NCBI RefSeq assembly: GCF_000407485.1
Contig: NZ_ASWD01000002.1
Span: forward strand, 1,178,001-1,242,000
From: Enterococcus pallens ATCC BAA-351
Lineage (GTDB): Bacteria > Bacillota > Bacilli > Lactobacillales > Enterococcaceae
Direction: 5' to 3'
DNA length: 64,000 bases
Each line of letters starts with the position of its first letter. Within the stretch, counting starts at the first letter, position 1. The notes beneath the pieces were generated by a model that was not told where the DNA came from, ran no database searches, and was given only the letters and a program-made list of their open reading frames with translations. Below, in pieces: positions 7,700 to 16,806 of this stretch. Position numbers and translations under genes: made by a program.

Positions 7700-8572
7700 T
7701 TATTTTTTGTTTTGCGAAAATGTTTGTTCAAAGTTTAAGGCTGCGCCAATCAAATTGGCATCGTTTTGGAACTCGCAGCAGCGAATTTGCGGCATGATTT
7801 CCTCTACCTGTTCTTCTTTTAGCAGATTGTTTAATCGACGGGCAATTTCTTCTGCCAATTCCGGTCGTTTTGAAACACCCCCGCCTAAAATAATCAGCTC
7901 AGGATCAAGTGTTACTTGAATGTTGTATAAATTATTGGCAATCCTTTGATACATGTCATCTAAATAGTTAGTAGCCAGCTGATCTCCTGCTTCGCTTAAT
8001 AAAAAGAGCTCCTTGCCTTCAGCTTTTTTACCTGTTTGTTCTCTATAGAAGTTCGCCGCCTTCACTAAGGTGCCATTCTTACTAAAGGTTTGGGTGTCCA
8101 TACTCTTCATTAACCCAAATTCGCCGCCGAAAAGATTTGTTCCTTTATAAAGCTGCCGTTGAATAAAGATCGCACCGCCGACACCGGTACCTATTACAAC
8201 AAATACCATGTTTTGGGCATTGCGGCCGGCTCCCAGTTCTACCTCGGCAATCCCGGCACAATTGGCATCATTTTCAATTGCTACTGGCAGGTTCAGGCCG
8301 CTTTCCAGTTCGTCAAAAATTGGTCGGTGGTGAATATACTCCACCGCGCTGATGCCCAAGATTTGTCTTTGGGCAACATCAACCGCGCCTGGTGAACTAA
8401 TGGCTGCTCCTGCAATCGGCTGTTCATAGTGTTGAATCGTTTGGCGAAACTTTTCCAGCAGGTCTTCATAAGTTTGCGGCGTCGGAAATTCATCTACCTG
8501 GCTTAACTGGGCGTTATCCCATACTCCGTGCTTAACTGCGGTTCCACCAATATCAAATACTGCTAAGCTCAT
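7700..8572 (-). CDS. ROK-family sugar kinase
   Basis: ATP-dependent sugar kinase of about 290 residues. Visible motifs: N-terminal phosphate loop DIGGTAVKHG, catalytic region ENDANCAGIAE with the general-base Asp, GTGVGGAIF, and a C-terminal ILGGGVSKRP adenosine loop. The Cys-rich zinc motif of ROK repressors and glucokinases is absent, and there is no HTH, so it is a kinase rather than a repressor. The ATG at 8572 was chosen because AGGTG precedes it; a GTG at 8581 is in frame. It is the last gene of the operon that starts at 15466 and directly follows the GH1 gene. It probably phosphorylates the sugar released by that enzyme (glucose or mannose) or a beta-glucoside, as BglK does. Confidence 0.8.
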   Translation of the reverse strand: MSLAVFDIGGTAVKHGVWDNAQLSQVDEFPTPQTYEDLLEKFRQTIQHYEQPIAGAAISSPGAVDVAQRQILGISAVEYIHHRPIFDELESGLNLPVAIENDANCAGIAEVELGAGRNAQNMVFVVIGTGVGGAIFIQRQLYKGTNLFGGEFGLMKSMDTQTFSKNGTLVKAANFYREQTGKKAEGKELFLLSEAGDQLATNYLDDMYQRIANNLYNIQVTLDPELIILGGGVSKRPELAEEIARRLNNLLKEEQVEEIMPQIRCCEFQNDANLIGAALNFEQTFSQNKK

Positions 8573-8581
8573 TCTTTTCAC

Positions 8582-9952
8582 CTAAAATCCATTTTTTTCT
8601 GCGGCTGCTTTAAACCACAACCCGCTCTTCTTCACCGAACGTTCATAGGTCGCCAAGTCCATGTAGTAAAAGCCATAACGATTGCGATACCCATTCAGCC
8701 ATGACCAGCAGTCCACAAAGGTCCAAGCATGATAACCAAAGCAGTTGCTGCCTTCGCTAATCCCCTGATGCAAGTAGTCTAAATGCTCCTGCATAAAGGC
8801 AATCCGGTAATCGTCTTCGATCATTCCAGACTCATTCATGAAGCGCTCCTCGTCAGCAACGCCCATTCCATTTTCGCTAACGTACCAAGGAATGTTGTTG
8901 TATTTTTCCTTCATTATGATGGCTACATCGTACAGGGCTTGAGGATAAATTTCCCAGCCCCGATAAGGATTGATTTTCTTTTCCGGCCAATCATAAGCTG
9001 CGTAAAAATCATGAGGCATTTTGGCTGGGTACGCCACGTTTTCAGGCGCCTGCACTCGCCGCGGCTGATAATAATTTAAGCCAATGAAGTCTACTGTATT
9101 TTCTTTAAGCAGGGCGGTATCGCCAGTTTTTACCACTGGAAGCAACGCATTCTCTGCTAAAAGAGTCACCAGCTCCTCTGGAATACTTCCCAGTACAGCT
9201 GGATCCAAGAAGCTGCGGGTGTTTAACAGGTCAGAACGCTGGGCTGCCAATTGATCTTCCGCCGAGTTACTTCGGGGATAACTAGGAGAAATATTCAGAA
9301 TAATACCGATTTCCCCCGCTGGCAGCACTTTTCTAAAAGCTTCCACTGCTCGAGCATGAGCCAGCAAGGTATGATAGCCGACTTGAACTGCCCGCTTAAA
9401 ATCAACAATCGCCGGATAATGGTATTGGTACAAATACCCGCACTCCACATGGACCATCGGCTCATTAAAAGTTGTCCATTTTTTTACCAGGTCGCCAAAT
9501 AATTCAAAAGCTGTTTCAGCGTAATAAGCAAAGGCCGCCACTGAATCCCGGTTTTCCCAGCCGCCTTTGTCCATTAGCCACATGGGCAGATCAAAGTGAA
9601 ACAGGTTAATAATTGGCTCGACGCCATGATCCAGCATTGCTTGAAAATAGCTCCGATAAAAAGTCACTGCTGCTGGATTGACCGTTTTTCCATCAGGTAA
9701 TAAGCGTGTCCAGGCAATCGAGGTTCGGACCGAATTCATACCGATTGCCTGCATTCGTTGGCAATCAGCTGCATACAGCTCGTACATTTTAGAGGTATCT
9801 GCCGGGCCTTGCTGCTGATTGAATTTCTCCGGTGCTTCCGCAAACCAGTAATCCCAGGTGGAGGCTGATTTGCCATGACGTAAGCTTTGGCCCTCTGTTT
9901 GGGGCGCCGACATGGCTGCCCCCCATAAAAAATGCTCAGGAAATTTTTTCAT
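8582..9952 (-). CDS. GH1 beta-glycosidase
   Basis: A 456-residue TIM-barrel glycosidase of family GH1. Acid/base Glu164 lies in TFNEP and nucleophile Glu360 in SENG. The aglycone/phosphate loop reads CWSWLNGYRNRYGF: the Ser found in 6-phospho-beta-glycosidases is present, but the phosphate-binding Lys (K-x-Y in LacG-type enzymes) is Asn. Specificity for phosphorylated or free glycosides therefore cannot be settled. AAAGGA upstream; 9 bases before the ROK kinase and 15 bases after the RpiR regulator, so it belongs to the same operon. The presence of a sugar kinase next door fits release of an unphosphorylated sugar. Confidence 0.85.
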   Translation of the reverse strand: MKKFPEHFLWGAAMSAPQTEGQSLRHGKSASTWDYWFAEAPEKFNQQQGPADTSKMYELYAADCQRMQAIGMNSVRTSIAWTRLLPDGKTVNPAAVTFYRSYFQAMLDHGVEPIINLFHFDLPMWLMDKGGWENRDSVAAFAYYAETAFELFGDLVKKWTTFNEPMVHVECGYLYQYHYPAIVDFKRAVQVGYHTLLAHARAVEAFRKVLPAGEIGIILNISPSYPRSNSAEDQLAAQRSDLLNTRSFLDPAVLGSIPEELVTLLAENALLPVVKTGDTALLKENTVDFIGLNYYQPRRVQAPENVAYPAKMPHDFYAAYDWPEKKINPYRGWEIYPQALYDVAIIMKEKYNNIPWYVSENGMGVADEERFMNESGMIEDDYRIAFMQEHLDYLHQGISEGSNCFGYHAWTFVDCWSWLNGYRNRYGFYYMDLATYERSVKKSGLWFKAAAEKNGF

Positions 9953-9967
9953 TGGTTAACCGATCCT

Positions 9968-10762
9968 TTATTTGTGTAATATCTGCTCCGATTCCAGCCA
10001 TTGCTTAAGCGAATCGGAGTACAGATGAATGTATCGTTCATAGACCATATCCAGCTGAATAAGGATAGGAATTTGCGGGGAAATGTTCCCCAGCGATTCT
10101 TCGCGGGTAAAGCTGGCCGCAAGCAGCACCACATTCGCATAAGGAATCAGCTGAGAAAACTGATTGGAGGTAATCAATAGGATTGGGACGTCACGCTTCT
10201 TCGCAATCTTCATCGCCTCCAGCAGTTCCTCGTCATCGCCTCGCAAGGTTGAAACCACAATTAATTCATCCTTATTGGCAAAATTAGCCGACATTAAAAT
10301 CGAATTCTCATCAGCTATGACCCGCACATACTTGCCGACTCGGGAAAACTTAAATTGAAAATCGGCTCCGGCATAGGAATTGAACCCTTTGCCGAAGAAA
10401 TGGATAATTTTGTGCTGATGCAAATAGCCGCAAAAGGCATCGACTACTTCTTTGGAATACGTACTGTCACTGCGAGTTGCCAAGGAATGGTAAGCTGCCG
10501 TCACTTTCGAAGACACCGAAAGATCGGTTTCGTCCTTGTCCAGTGACAGCTTGTACAAGAAGATCAGTTCCTTGTAATTGTTCAAGCCGATTTTTTTACA
10601 AAATCGAGTTATCGATGCTTTCGAGACTGCCAAATCCTCAGACAGCTGGTCAATGTTCTTGGGAGCCTGCTGCTTACTCAAAAAATAATCGGCAATCACT
10701 TGCTCCACCGCTGTAAAATTCAACCGACAGGACTCAATTAAAATGAAAATATCTTCTTGCAT
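9968..10762 (-). CDS. MurR/RpiR-family regulator
   Basis: 264 residues: an N-terminal HTH_6 domain (about 1-80; LSEDLAVSKASITRFCKKIG is the recognition part) and a SIS domain (about 105-240) that would sense a phosphosugar. It lies inside the operon between the GH38 and GH1 genes, 10 bases after GH38, so it probably controls its own operon in response to a phosphorylated intermediate. GAGGAG precedes the start. No operator could be assigned with confidence. Confidence 0.85.
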   Translation of the reverse strand: MQEDIFILIESCRLNFTAVEQVIADYFLSKQQAPKNIDQLSEDLAVSKASITRFCKKIGLNNYKELIFLYKLSLDKDETDLSVSSKVTAAYHSLATRSDSTYSKEVVDAFCGYLHQHKIIHFFGKGFNSYAGADFQFKFSRVGKYVRVIADENSILMSANFANKDELIVVSTLRGDDEELLEAMKIAKKRDVPILLITSNQFSQLIPYANVVLLAASFTREESLGNISPQIPILIQLDMVYERYIHLYSDSLKQWLESEQILHK

Positions 10763-10772
10763 ATTCTTCTCC

Positions 10773-13394
10773 TCAGTTCACGATCTGAATCGTCTTTATT
10801 TCGCCAGGTTTGACGGTTCCTATGGCAATCTTATCATTTTTTTCGACTGGTAAAATGGGAGTTCCTTTAAGATCTGCAAAGCTATAGCTCATTTCAGCTG
10901 GTAACACAATGTATCCACCATCGACTGCCTCCTCAGTGCTTGGATTAAACACTCTCAGATCAAAGCCTGCACCAGCCTTTGATTTTGCCAATGAACTAAA
11001 CACCAGCTTTTCACTCACCAAGGTAGGCTGTTCTTTGGGTACCAGCTTCTCCGGTAAAGGATTGGAAACAAAATACTTCAGTGTCGAGGTGAAGCGATTC
11101 ATTTCCTGCAGCTGGTAAAACGGACAGGACAGAGCATAATCCAGATAGTCCTTCGCCAGCTTGGCTGGGCAATACGTTCGATCCAATTGCAGCGCAAATT
11201 TGAAGGTCATTTTTTTCTGCAGCTGACTGTCAGGTGTGGCAATGTACTTAAACTCATTCCCAGAAGCAACTCCTGGTCGGCGAAGTAAATCGGGGCGCCC
11301 TAAGAAGCCGACTGAACGGAATAACGTCAACGCCATCGTGCCGAAAGCTGCTCCCACAAATTGATATTCCTTCATGCCTTTGGTAAATACCGTCCAGCTG
11401 GAGGTTTCATTGTGGCTGTTGACATAGCTCAGCATTGGAAAAATCGCCGTCGGTTCCTCGCGCCAGCCCAGCTCCTGCCAATCTTTAATATGCCGATCCT
11501 CTACCTCACGCTTAATTGTGCCAAAGGGCGTATCAGTATAGGAGAAGGTATTTTGATGAGGGGTGTTAATCAATACCCGCATCCGATGATCACAGGCCGT
11601 ATTGTCAATTTCCAAATGGCACTCAAGCTGACGACTGCCCTTTTTCAAGGAAAGCACCAGCTCATAGTCCACCGATTGGGAGCGCTGCTTATTTTTTCTC
11701 CCGCTTAAATCCTTCGCAATATACCAGGTACCAGTAAATTTAAGCTCTGATAAAAGCGGCCGTTCATTCACCTGACAATCGGCATCCGCTAAGCTCAATA
11801 GATACTGATCGTCCTCATACGGCGGAGAATAATCATAGGTATCTCCTTCGTCCCCGCTATCCTCAAAGGTCAGAATGTTTTCGTACTGCTGATGGTCCTG
11901 TTTAGATATCAACGACAGCTGACCTGCTTCGAAAAACAGCTGGTAGTAGTCATTTTCAATCAAAGGTTTTTCAGCTGATGTTCGGTCTGTGTCTGCCAAG
12001 CTGTTTTGTGCTTCAACCACCTGATAGGTTTCAAAGCTTAAGGAAGGCAGCTCTACCTCCAGCGCAATTTGATGAATGAAATAGTATTGCTCGGGGTCCT
12101 GATCCTTTTCCAAACGACGGATGGAACCGGCGTATTCTTTTTTCGTTTCCAGTAAATCGTAGGGAATGGACTGACCATCCTTTTCGATGGTGAACTGTTC
12201 ATAGGTAGTAGACAGCTCACAATGCATCACTTTTTTCACTGACCAAGGAACCGTGTTGAAAATCACTAAGTCATCATTGGCTGCTGCCCCTCGCGACTCC
12301 GCAATCTTGCGGGTCAAATAATCGACTAAGGAATAGGACAGCTGATCTGCTTCCACAAAGCGATCCAAAATGATTTGATTGGTTTTGTCGCTGTTGCAGC
12401 CGCCTGCTGAATCATGGGCCTGGTTTTTGTTCAACAGCTTCCAAATCCGTTCAAGAATCCCTTTTTTGTACGGAATACCATAGGACTCTGCCATCACCAT
12501 TAACGGCTCCAGCTGATAAATCATCCGCCGCTCGATCTTGTCATTCAGGTATTTATGATCGTAACGGGAAGAATAAATCGAACGATGAATTTTCGATACC
12601 GAGCTGGAAATAAACTCGCCTTCTACTGTTGGCAAGTCGTTTTCCTTAATCGCCTCAAAGAAAGCTTCATAGCTGCTTTCCACCAGCTCAGCCTCAGGAA
12701 GTGCCTGATTGTACTGCTGGATTCGTTCCCGCAGGTTAAAATCGACATACCGCTGATCACCGCCTACCGGCAAGACCAACTCATTGCCCGTCGCACCTTC
12801 CCCGATGGTCTCCATCAGCTCCTGATAGTCATCGGTATAAATCAAGCCGACACCTACAAAATAGCCGTTCTTAATATTGGAAGCCAGCACCTGCGAGCCA
12901 TCCTCTGCCTGCCAGTAAAATTCCCGCTTGGTGGTAACATCGTTAGGAACCCCGCGCCAAAAAACGGCTTGATCGATACCAAAGCCATTATAGATTTTCG
13001 GCATATCTTTGCTTTGACCAAAGGAATCCGGCAGATAACCAATTTTCATGGCACCACCCAGCTCTTCAGCCAACGCCATCCCCAGCTGCAAATTTCTAAC
13101 AATTGATTCCCCGCGAACAATCAACTCATCGGTTTGGGTATACCAAGGACCAATTTTCAATTTACCCGCCGTCACTAGCTTTCGCAGCCGCTCCTTTTGT
13201 TCTGGGAAGCTTTGCAGGTACTCATCCAGAATACTCATTTGACCATCCAACAGGTATTGATCAATTTTATTTTCCTCTAAAGCCGTCATCACCTCGTCTA
13301 AATGATAGGTTAATTGAACAAACGACTCATTATTGGTAAAGTACCATTCAAAATCCCAATGGGTGTGATGGATTACGTGAACTTTTTTCTTCAT
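10773..13394 (-). CDS. mngB: GH38 alpha-mannosidase (mannosylglycerate hydrolase type)
   Basis: 873 residues, the size of E. coli MngB. The family start HHTHWDFEWY (residues 9-18) includes the metal-binding His-x-His...Asp set, and GYLPDSFGQ carries the nucleophile Asp near residue 123. GH38 enzymes of this length next to a fructose-type PTS hydrolyse 2-O-(6-phospho-mannosyl)-glycerate to mannose 6-phosphate and glycerate. The ATG at 13394 follows AGGACT; a TTG further upstream has no ribosome site. It sits between the PTS EIIA gene and the RpiR regulator. Function as a phospho-alpha-mannosidase is inferred from family and context; other alpha-mannosides remain possible. Confidence 0.8.
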   Translation of the reverse strand: MKKKVHVIHHTHWDFEWYFTNNESFVQLTYHLDEVMTALEENKIDQYLLDGQMSILDEYLQSFPEQKERLRKLVTAGKLKIGPWYTQTDELIVRGESIVRNLQLGMALAEELGGAMKIGYLPDSFGQSKDMPKIYNGFGIDQAVFWRGVPNDVTTKREFYWQAEDGSQVLASNIKNGYFVGVGLIYTDDYQELMETIGEGATGNELVLPVGGDQRYVDFNLRERIQQYNQALPEAELVESSYEAFFEAIKENDLPTVEGEFISSSVSKIHRSIYSSRYDHKYLNDKIERRMIYQLEPLMVMAESYGIPYKKGILERIWKLLNKNQAHDSAGGCNSDKTNQIILDRFVEADQLSYSLVDYLTRKIAESRGAAANDDLVIFNTVPWSVKKVMHCELSTTYEQFTIEKDGQSIPYDLLETKKEYAGSIRRLEKDQDPEQYYFIHQIALEVELPSLSFETYQVVEAQNSLADTDRTSAEKPLIENDYYQLFFEAGQLSLISKQDHQQYENILTFEDSGDEGDTYDYSPPYEDDQYLLSLADADCQVNERPLLSELKFTGTWYIAKDLSGRKNKQRSQSVDYELVLSLKKGSRQLECHLEIDNTACDHRMRVLINTPHQNTFSYTDTPFGTIKREVEDRHIKDWQELGWREEPTAIFPMLSYVNSHNETSSWTVFTKGMKEYQFVGAAFGTMALTLFRSVGFLGRPDLLRRPGVASGNEFKYIATPDSQLQKKMTFKFALQLDRTYCPAKLAKDYLDYALSCPFYQLQEMNRFTSTLKYFVSNPLPEKLVPKEQPTLVSEKLVFSSLAKSKAGAGFDLRVFNPSTEEAVDGGYIVLPAEMSYSFADLKGTPILPVEKNDKIAIGTVKPGEIKTIQIVN

Positions 13395-13457
13395 ACTTTC
13401 AGTCCTAACCAGCAATTTTTAAATAAAACTGGAGCAGTCGCTGCCCCAGTTTTCCGA

Positions 13458-13913
13458 TTAAAAAGCAATCTGATCGATAATTTCCGTTAATTTTTCCGGA
13501 TCGGTTTCGTTTAAGACGCCTTCTCTAAAGTTTTGATCAATTAATTTACGGGCAATCAAGCTCAACAGCTTCAAATACTCCGCTGAACCCTCCTCAGGAA
13601 TCGTTAAGGCAAACGCCACATTTACCGGCTTGCCATCCAGCGCATTCCAGGGAATAGCCTGTTCAAACTTCACCAAAAACATGCCCGGCTTTAAATTAGT
13701 GGTGCTTTTGCAATGGGGAATCGCAATGTGATCCTTAAAACCAGTCGTTGCCTCTTTTTCCCGTTCCTTTAGCCCTTCAAGATAAGCCTGCTTATCTTGA
13801 ACAAAGCCTAATTGATCCGCAAAATCCGCAATCACCTGAAAAGCTTCTTCTTGAGTAGTGGCAGTTTGATCCACTAAAATATGGTCTTTGTTAAATACTT
13901 CTGCATTCATCAT
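13458..13913 (-). CDS. PTS EIIA component, fructose/mannitol family
   Basis: 151-residue cytoplasmic phosphocarrier. The active-site His67 lies in HIAIPHCK, the family signature, and the C-terminal 'LKLLSLIARKLID' helix is typical. It takes phosphate from HPr and passes it to EIIB of the neighbouring EIIBC gene, whose stop lies 17 bases upstream. Two adjacent ATG codons after AGGATGATAA make the exact start uncertain by one codon. Confidence 0.9.
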   Translation of the reverse strand: MMNAEVFNKDHILVDQTATTQEEAFQVIADFADQLGFVQDKQAYLEGLKEREKEATTGFKDHIAIPHCKSTTNLKPGMFLVKFEQAIPWNALDGKPVNVAFALTIPEEGSAEYLKLLSLIARKLIDQNFREGVLNETDPEKLTEIIDQIAF

Positions 13914-13930
13914 TTATCATCCTAACTAGT

Positions 13931-15466
13931 TTAATCGTGAGCTGTCTTAATAATACCTTGCTCAGCCTCGTCTTTTTCCTCTTGTTCAATAATGGCTGTC
14001 TCAACATTCTGCTTGCGGGTAAAGCCGATCAGCAATGCCGTAGTTAAAATCCCAGCACTCACACATAAGATCCAAGTAATGAAAGGAATCGGCTGTTCAA
14101 TGTAGCCAATAAAGGTTCCTAACGGCGAACCAATCCCCCCGTAGAATTTACAGCCGGTTGCTGCAGCCAGTCCGCCAGCCACTGCCGAACCCACCACATT
14201 AGAGAAAATCATGCGGATCGGATCAGCCGCTACAAAAGGAATCGCACCTTCTGTAACACCGACAATTCCCATACCAAAGGCTGCCGTTGCGGCCACCTTT
14301 TCGTCCTTTGAAAATTTCTTCTTGAAAAGAATTGTTGCCAACCACACACCCAGCGGCGCTACTGAAATCGCTGCTTGTGTCGCCGTTCCCGGCACAAAGT
14401 TCGCACCATCAATTCCATATTTAGCCAAAGTATCAGTGAAAATCGCTGTTCCGAATACCAACGCTGTTTTATTAATTGGGCCTCCTAAGTCAAATCCAAT
14501 CATGGCACCACAGATAGCGCCAATTAAGATCGGTGCCCCTGCGTAGCTGTTGTTCAAATTCGTTAATCCGTCATACATCGCATCCATTCCAATAGCAATT
14601 GGGTTGCCAATAATATAGAGCACAATCAAGGTAATAATTGCAGTCGCTACAAATGGAATAATCATAATCGGTACAATCGGCAGTAACAAACGCGGCCATT
14701 TGATCTTCTTCAAGCCCTTAACCATGTAGCCAACAATAAATGCCACAACAATCGCCCCAATAAATCCGCCGCCAGCTTCTGTGTTCAGAAATTCCGGATC
14801 ATTTACCAGGTAAGCCCCAATCATCGCCGGTGCAATCGCTGGCTTATCCGCAATCGAATTGGCAACAAAGCCGGCAAACAATGGAATCATCAGCTTGAAG
14901 CCCATTTGACCAACATAGAACAGCTTAGACATCAAGAAGCCCATCTGTGTTTTGGTGTCAAAGCCCCATTCCACGATCCGACCTAAGTCATCCCGCTGAA
15001 ACGCATACAAGTTGGCAATCGTTAAAATCAGCCCCGCCGCAATAACCATCGGCACCATGTAGGAAATCCCGCTCATGATGTGGGTGAAGAAATTGACCTT
15101 GTCTTTGTCATTCCCCACTTGAATCTTTCCAACCTTGGTCCCTTTTTTCCCAAAGACCTCAGCTTCATCAAATGCTCGGTTAATCAACGCTTCCGCATCC
15201 TCAATCGCCGGAATTGATTTCGTCACATACAACGGCTTGCCAGTAAAACGAATCGGATCAATCTTAATATCCGAAGCCACTAAGACTAAATCAGCCTGCT
15301 CAATATCATCAGCAGTTAGCACATTCTCTGCCCCAATTGCCCCGTTCGTTTCTACCTTTACCTGATACCCCATCTTCTTGGCAGCCTGTTCAATCGACTC
15401 CGCCGCCATGTACGTATGAGCAATCCCTGCCGCACAAGCGGTTACCGCAACAATTCTTTTTTCCAT
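13931..15466 (-). CDS. PTS EIIBC, fructose family (mannosylglycerate type)
   Basis: 511-residue fusion: EIIB (about 1-100; phosphocysteine Cys11 in TACAAGIAHT), a short linker, then a multi-helix EIIC transporter (about 125-490) with fructose-family landmarks such as GGPINKTA and GVTEGAIPF. It imports and phosphorylates the substrate of the operon. The ATG at 15466 was preferred because GGAGGG lies 7 bases upstream; an ATG at 15481 overlaps that site. With the GH38 gene the likely substrate is mannosylglycerate, where E. coli uses a single EIIABC (MngA). Two hairpins lie in the upstream leader. Confidence 0.88.
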   Translation of the reverse strand: MEKRIVAVTACAAGIAHTYMAAESIEQAAKKMGYQVKVETNGAIGAENVLTADDIEQADLVLVASDIKIDPIRFTGKPLYVTKSIPAIEDAEALINRAFDEAEVFGKKGTKVGKIQVGNDKDKVNFFTHIMSGISYMVPMVIAAGLILTIANLYAFQRDDLGRIVEWGFDTKTQMGFLMSKLFYVGQMGFKLMIPLFAGFVANSIADKPAIAPAMIGAYLVNDPEFLNTEAGGGFIGAIVVAFIVGYMVKGLKKIKWPRLLLPIVPIMIIPFVATAIITLIVLYIIGNPIAIGMDAMYDGLTNLNNSYAGAPILIGAICGAMIGFDLGGPINKTALVFGTAIFTDTLAKYGIDGANFVPGTATQAAISVAPLGVWLATILFKKKFSKDEKVAATAAFGMGIVGVTEGAIPFVAADPIRMIFSNVVGSAVAGGLAAATGCKFYGGIGSPLGTFIGYIEQPIPFITWILCVSAGILTTALLIGFTRKQNVETAIIEQEEKDEAEQGIIKTAHD

Positions 15467-15525
15467 GTTGTTTCCCTCCATACTAATGTCTTCTTTAAGA
15501 AATTAAACTATTCAGAACAAAAAAT

Positions 15526-15543
15526 AAAGCGGTTTCCCGCTTT
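15526..15543 (-). terminator. Hairpin with GAAA tetraloop in the PTS operon leader
   Basis: On the minus strand AAAGCGG-GAAA-CCGCTTT is followed by ATTTTTTG. The compact terminator-like hairpin ends about 60 bases before the EIIBC start. It could attenuate the operon or merely back up the terminator at 15636. Confidence 0.6.
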
Positions 15544-15635
15544 CTGGTATTAGTATCGAAGTTTGGATTTGGGGTGGTATTTGTTTCAAGTAAAAGTAAA
15601 ACAATTCTTTGCTTAGTTTTATCAAAAAAAGATCT

Positions 15636-15673
15636 ATAAAAAAAGATCAAAAGCGCTTTTGCTGCTTCTGATC
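15636..15673 (-). terminator. Intrinsic terminator of the gfr-like operon
   Basis: On the minus strand GATCAGAAGC pairs with GCTTTTGATC around a short loop (one G-T pair), followed by seven T. It lies downstream of the HAD gene and the non-coding stretch after it. Confidence 0.75.
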
Positions 15674-15675
15674 AC

Positions 15676-16076
15676 CTTAAATCAATTTCTTTTTTTAATA
15701 GTCTCCCACTTTAATAAAGACTCCAGTTGATTCTTTACTAAGCTCTCTATAAATCTTTTTAAATAAGTCTACCGATAATTCTTTCATTGATACCCGATAC
15801 ATTGTTGGTAAAAGGCCTTATTATAATAATGCTAAAAAAATTCTTTGCTTTACTGGGTTAATATTTGTCTCGATTGAGTCAAGTTTTTCCTTTGCAAGAA
15901 CCTTAGCAAAAATCTGTTTCTGTAACATCAACTCATGCGGAAAACGGTAACTCGTGATCATCACTGAGATAACCTCAAACACCTCAGTTAATGCTAAGTA
16001 ATCCATCGAAAAAAATATTGGCATGCATGCGGGAAAATTTCACGCTTCAATAAGCTTAGATTTTGTATCGAATTCA
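15676..16076. other. 400-base stretch with only short reading frames
   Basis: Contains a 67-codon minus-strand frame (15821-16024) and a ~35-codon minus-strand frame ending near 15700 (product starting MYRVSMKELSVDLF). Neither has a convincing ribosome site or a recognisable domain. They may be remnants of a decayed gene. Nothing else is seen before the HAD gene. Confidence 0.5.
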
Positions 16077-16751
16077 TCATAATTGAGCATTTTTATTAAC
16101 CGTCTGCTGCTGTTTTTGGTCTTTTATTGCTTCTAATATATTTAGACATATTTTTCCCTCTTTTGGAAATTCCATGTTTTTAGTAAACTCATTAGGATAG
16201 ATTAAAGTTGTCAAGTTTGCTGCTATTGCTGCGGATGATCCTACTGGACTATCTTCAATTGCAATCGTCTCATGAGTAGCTAAATGCAGCGAAGATAGAC
16301 ACGCTAAATAACTTTCTGGGTCAGGCTTTCCATTAGATACATCTTCAATAGTTACAATTTTATCGAATTGATTTTTGAGTTCTGGCTGATAGTCAAAAAA
16401 ATAATTTAGCTCTTCTTTACTAGAATTTGAAACAACGGCTAATTTTTGGTCCTGCAGCTTGGCCTGACTAATGATTGATTCAATACCTGGTCGCAGCGGA
16501 AGGTTACAATAGCCTGTTTGTTGTGCCATTCTGATTCTCTGATTTAATAGTTTTTTGTCAATCTCCGTCCCTATAATTTTTTCCAAGTTATCAAAAAATA
16601 GTTCATCTGATTGTCCGACAGAAAGCTGATAGACCGTTTTCGAATAACTAAGTCGATATTCCTCAGCAATAAAATCACGAACTGCCTCATAAATCAAACT
16701 CTCTGTATCGACCATTGTTCCATCAAAATCAAAAATTATTCCTCTCAACAT
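16077..16751 (-). CDS. HAD-family phosphatase / beta-phosphoglucomutase-like
   Basis: A 224-residue HAD hydrolase. Motif I is DFDGTMVDTE (nucleophile Asp plus acid/base Asp), motif II VVSNSS, and motif III/IV GKPDPESYLACL ... AIEDSPVGSSAA. An alpha-helical cap inserted after motif I places it with phosphoglycolate phosphatase / beta-phosphoglucomutase relatives. It is the last gene of the gfr-like operon, with GGAGGAG before the ATG and a hairpin (16772-16800) separating it from gfrF. It probably removes phosphate from a sugar phosphate made by the pathway; the substrate is unknown. Confidence 0.8.
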   Translation of the reverse strand: MLRGIIFDFDGTMVDTESLIYEAVRDFIAEEYRLSYSKTVYQLSVGQSDELFFDNLEKIIGTEIDKKLLNQRIRMAQQTGYCNLPLRPGIESIISQAKLQDQKLAVVSNSSKEELNYFFDYQPELKNQFDKIVTIEDVSNGKPDPESYLACLSSLHLATHETIAIEDSPVGSSAAIAANLTTLIYPNEFTKNMEFPKEGKICLNILEAIKDQKQQQTVNKNAQL

Positions 16752-16771
16752 TATTTCTCCTCCTTCTGAAA

Positions 16772-16800
16772 AACTCCTTCTGATTTATTCAGAAGGAGTT
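16772..16800 (-). terminator. Intergenic hairpin between gfrF and the HAD gene
   Basis: AACTCCTTCTGA / TCAGAAGGAGTT (12-bp perfect stem, 5-base loop), followed on the minus strand by TTTTT. It can act as a partial terminator or processing site that lowers HAD expression relative to gfrF. Confidence 0.65.
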
Positions 16801-16806
16801 CGCTTT

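Noticed and set aside
10909-13339. Plus-strand frames within the GH38 gene
   Set aside because: Shadow frames of a well-supported minus-strand gene, without ribosome sites or protein-like motifs.
15645-15673. AAAAGCGCTTTT as a cre site
   Set aside because: It fails the TG and spacing of the cre consensus and is better explained as part of a terminator stem with a T7 tail.
15821-16024. 67-codon minus-strand frame as a gene
   Set aside because: No ribosome site and no recognisable motif; kept only as part of a possible remnant region.
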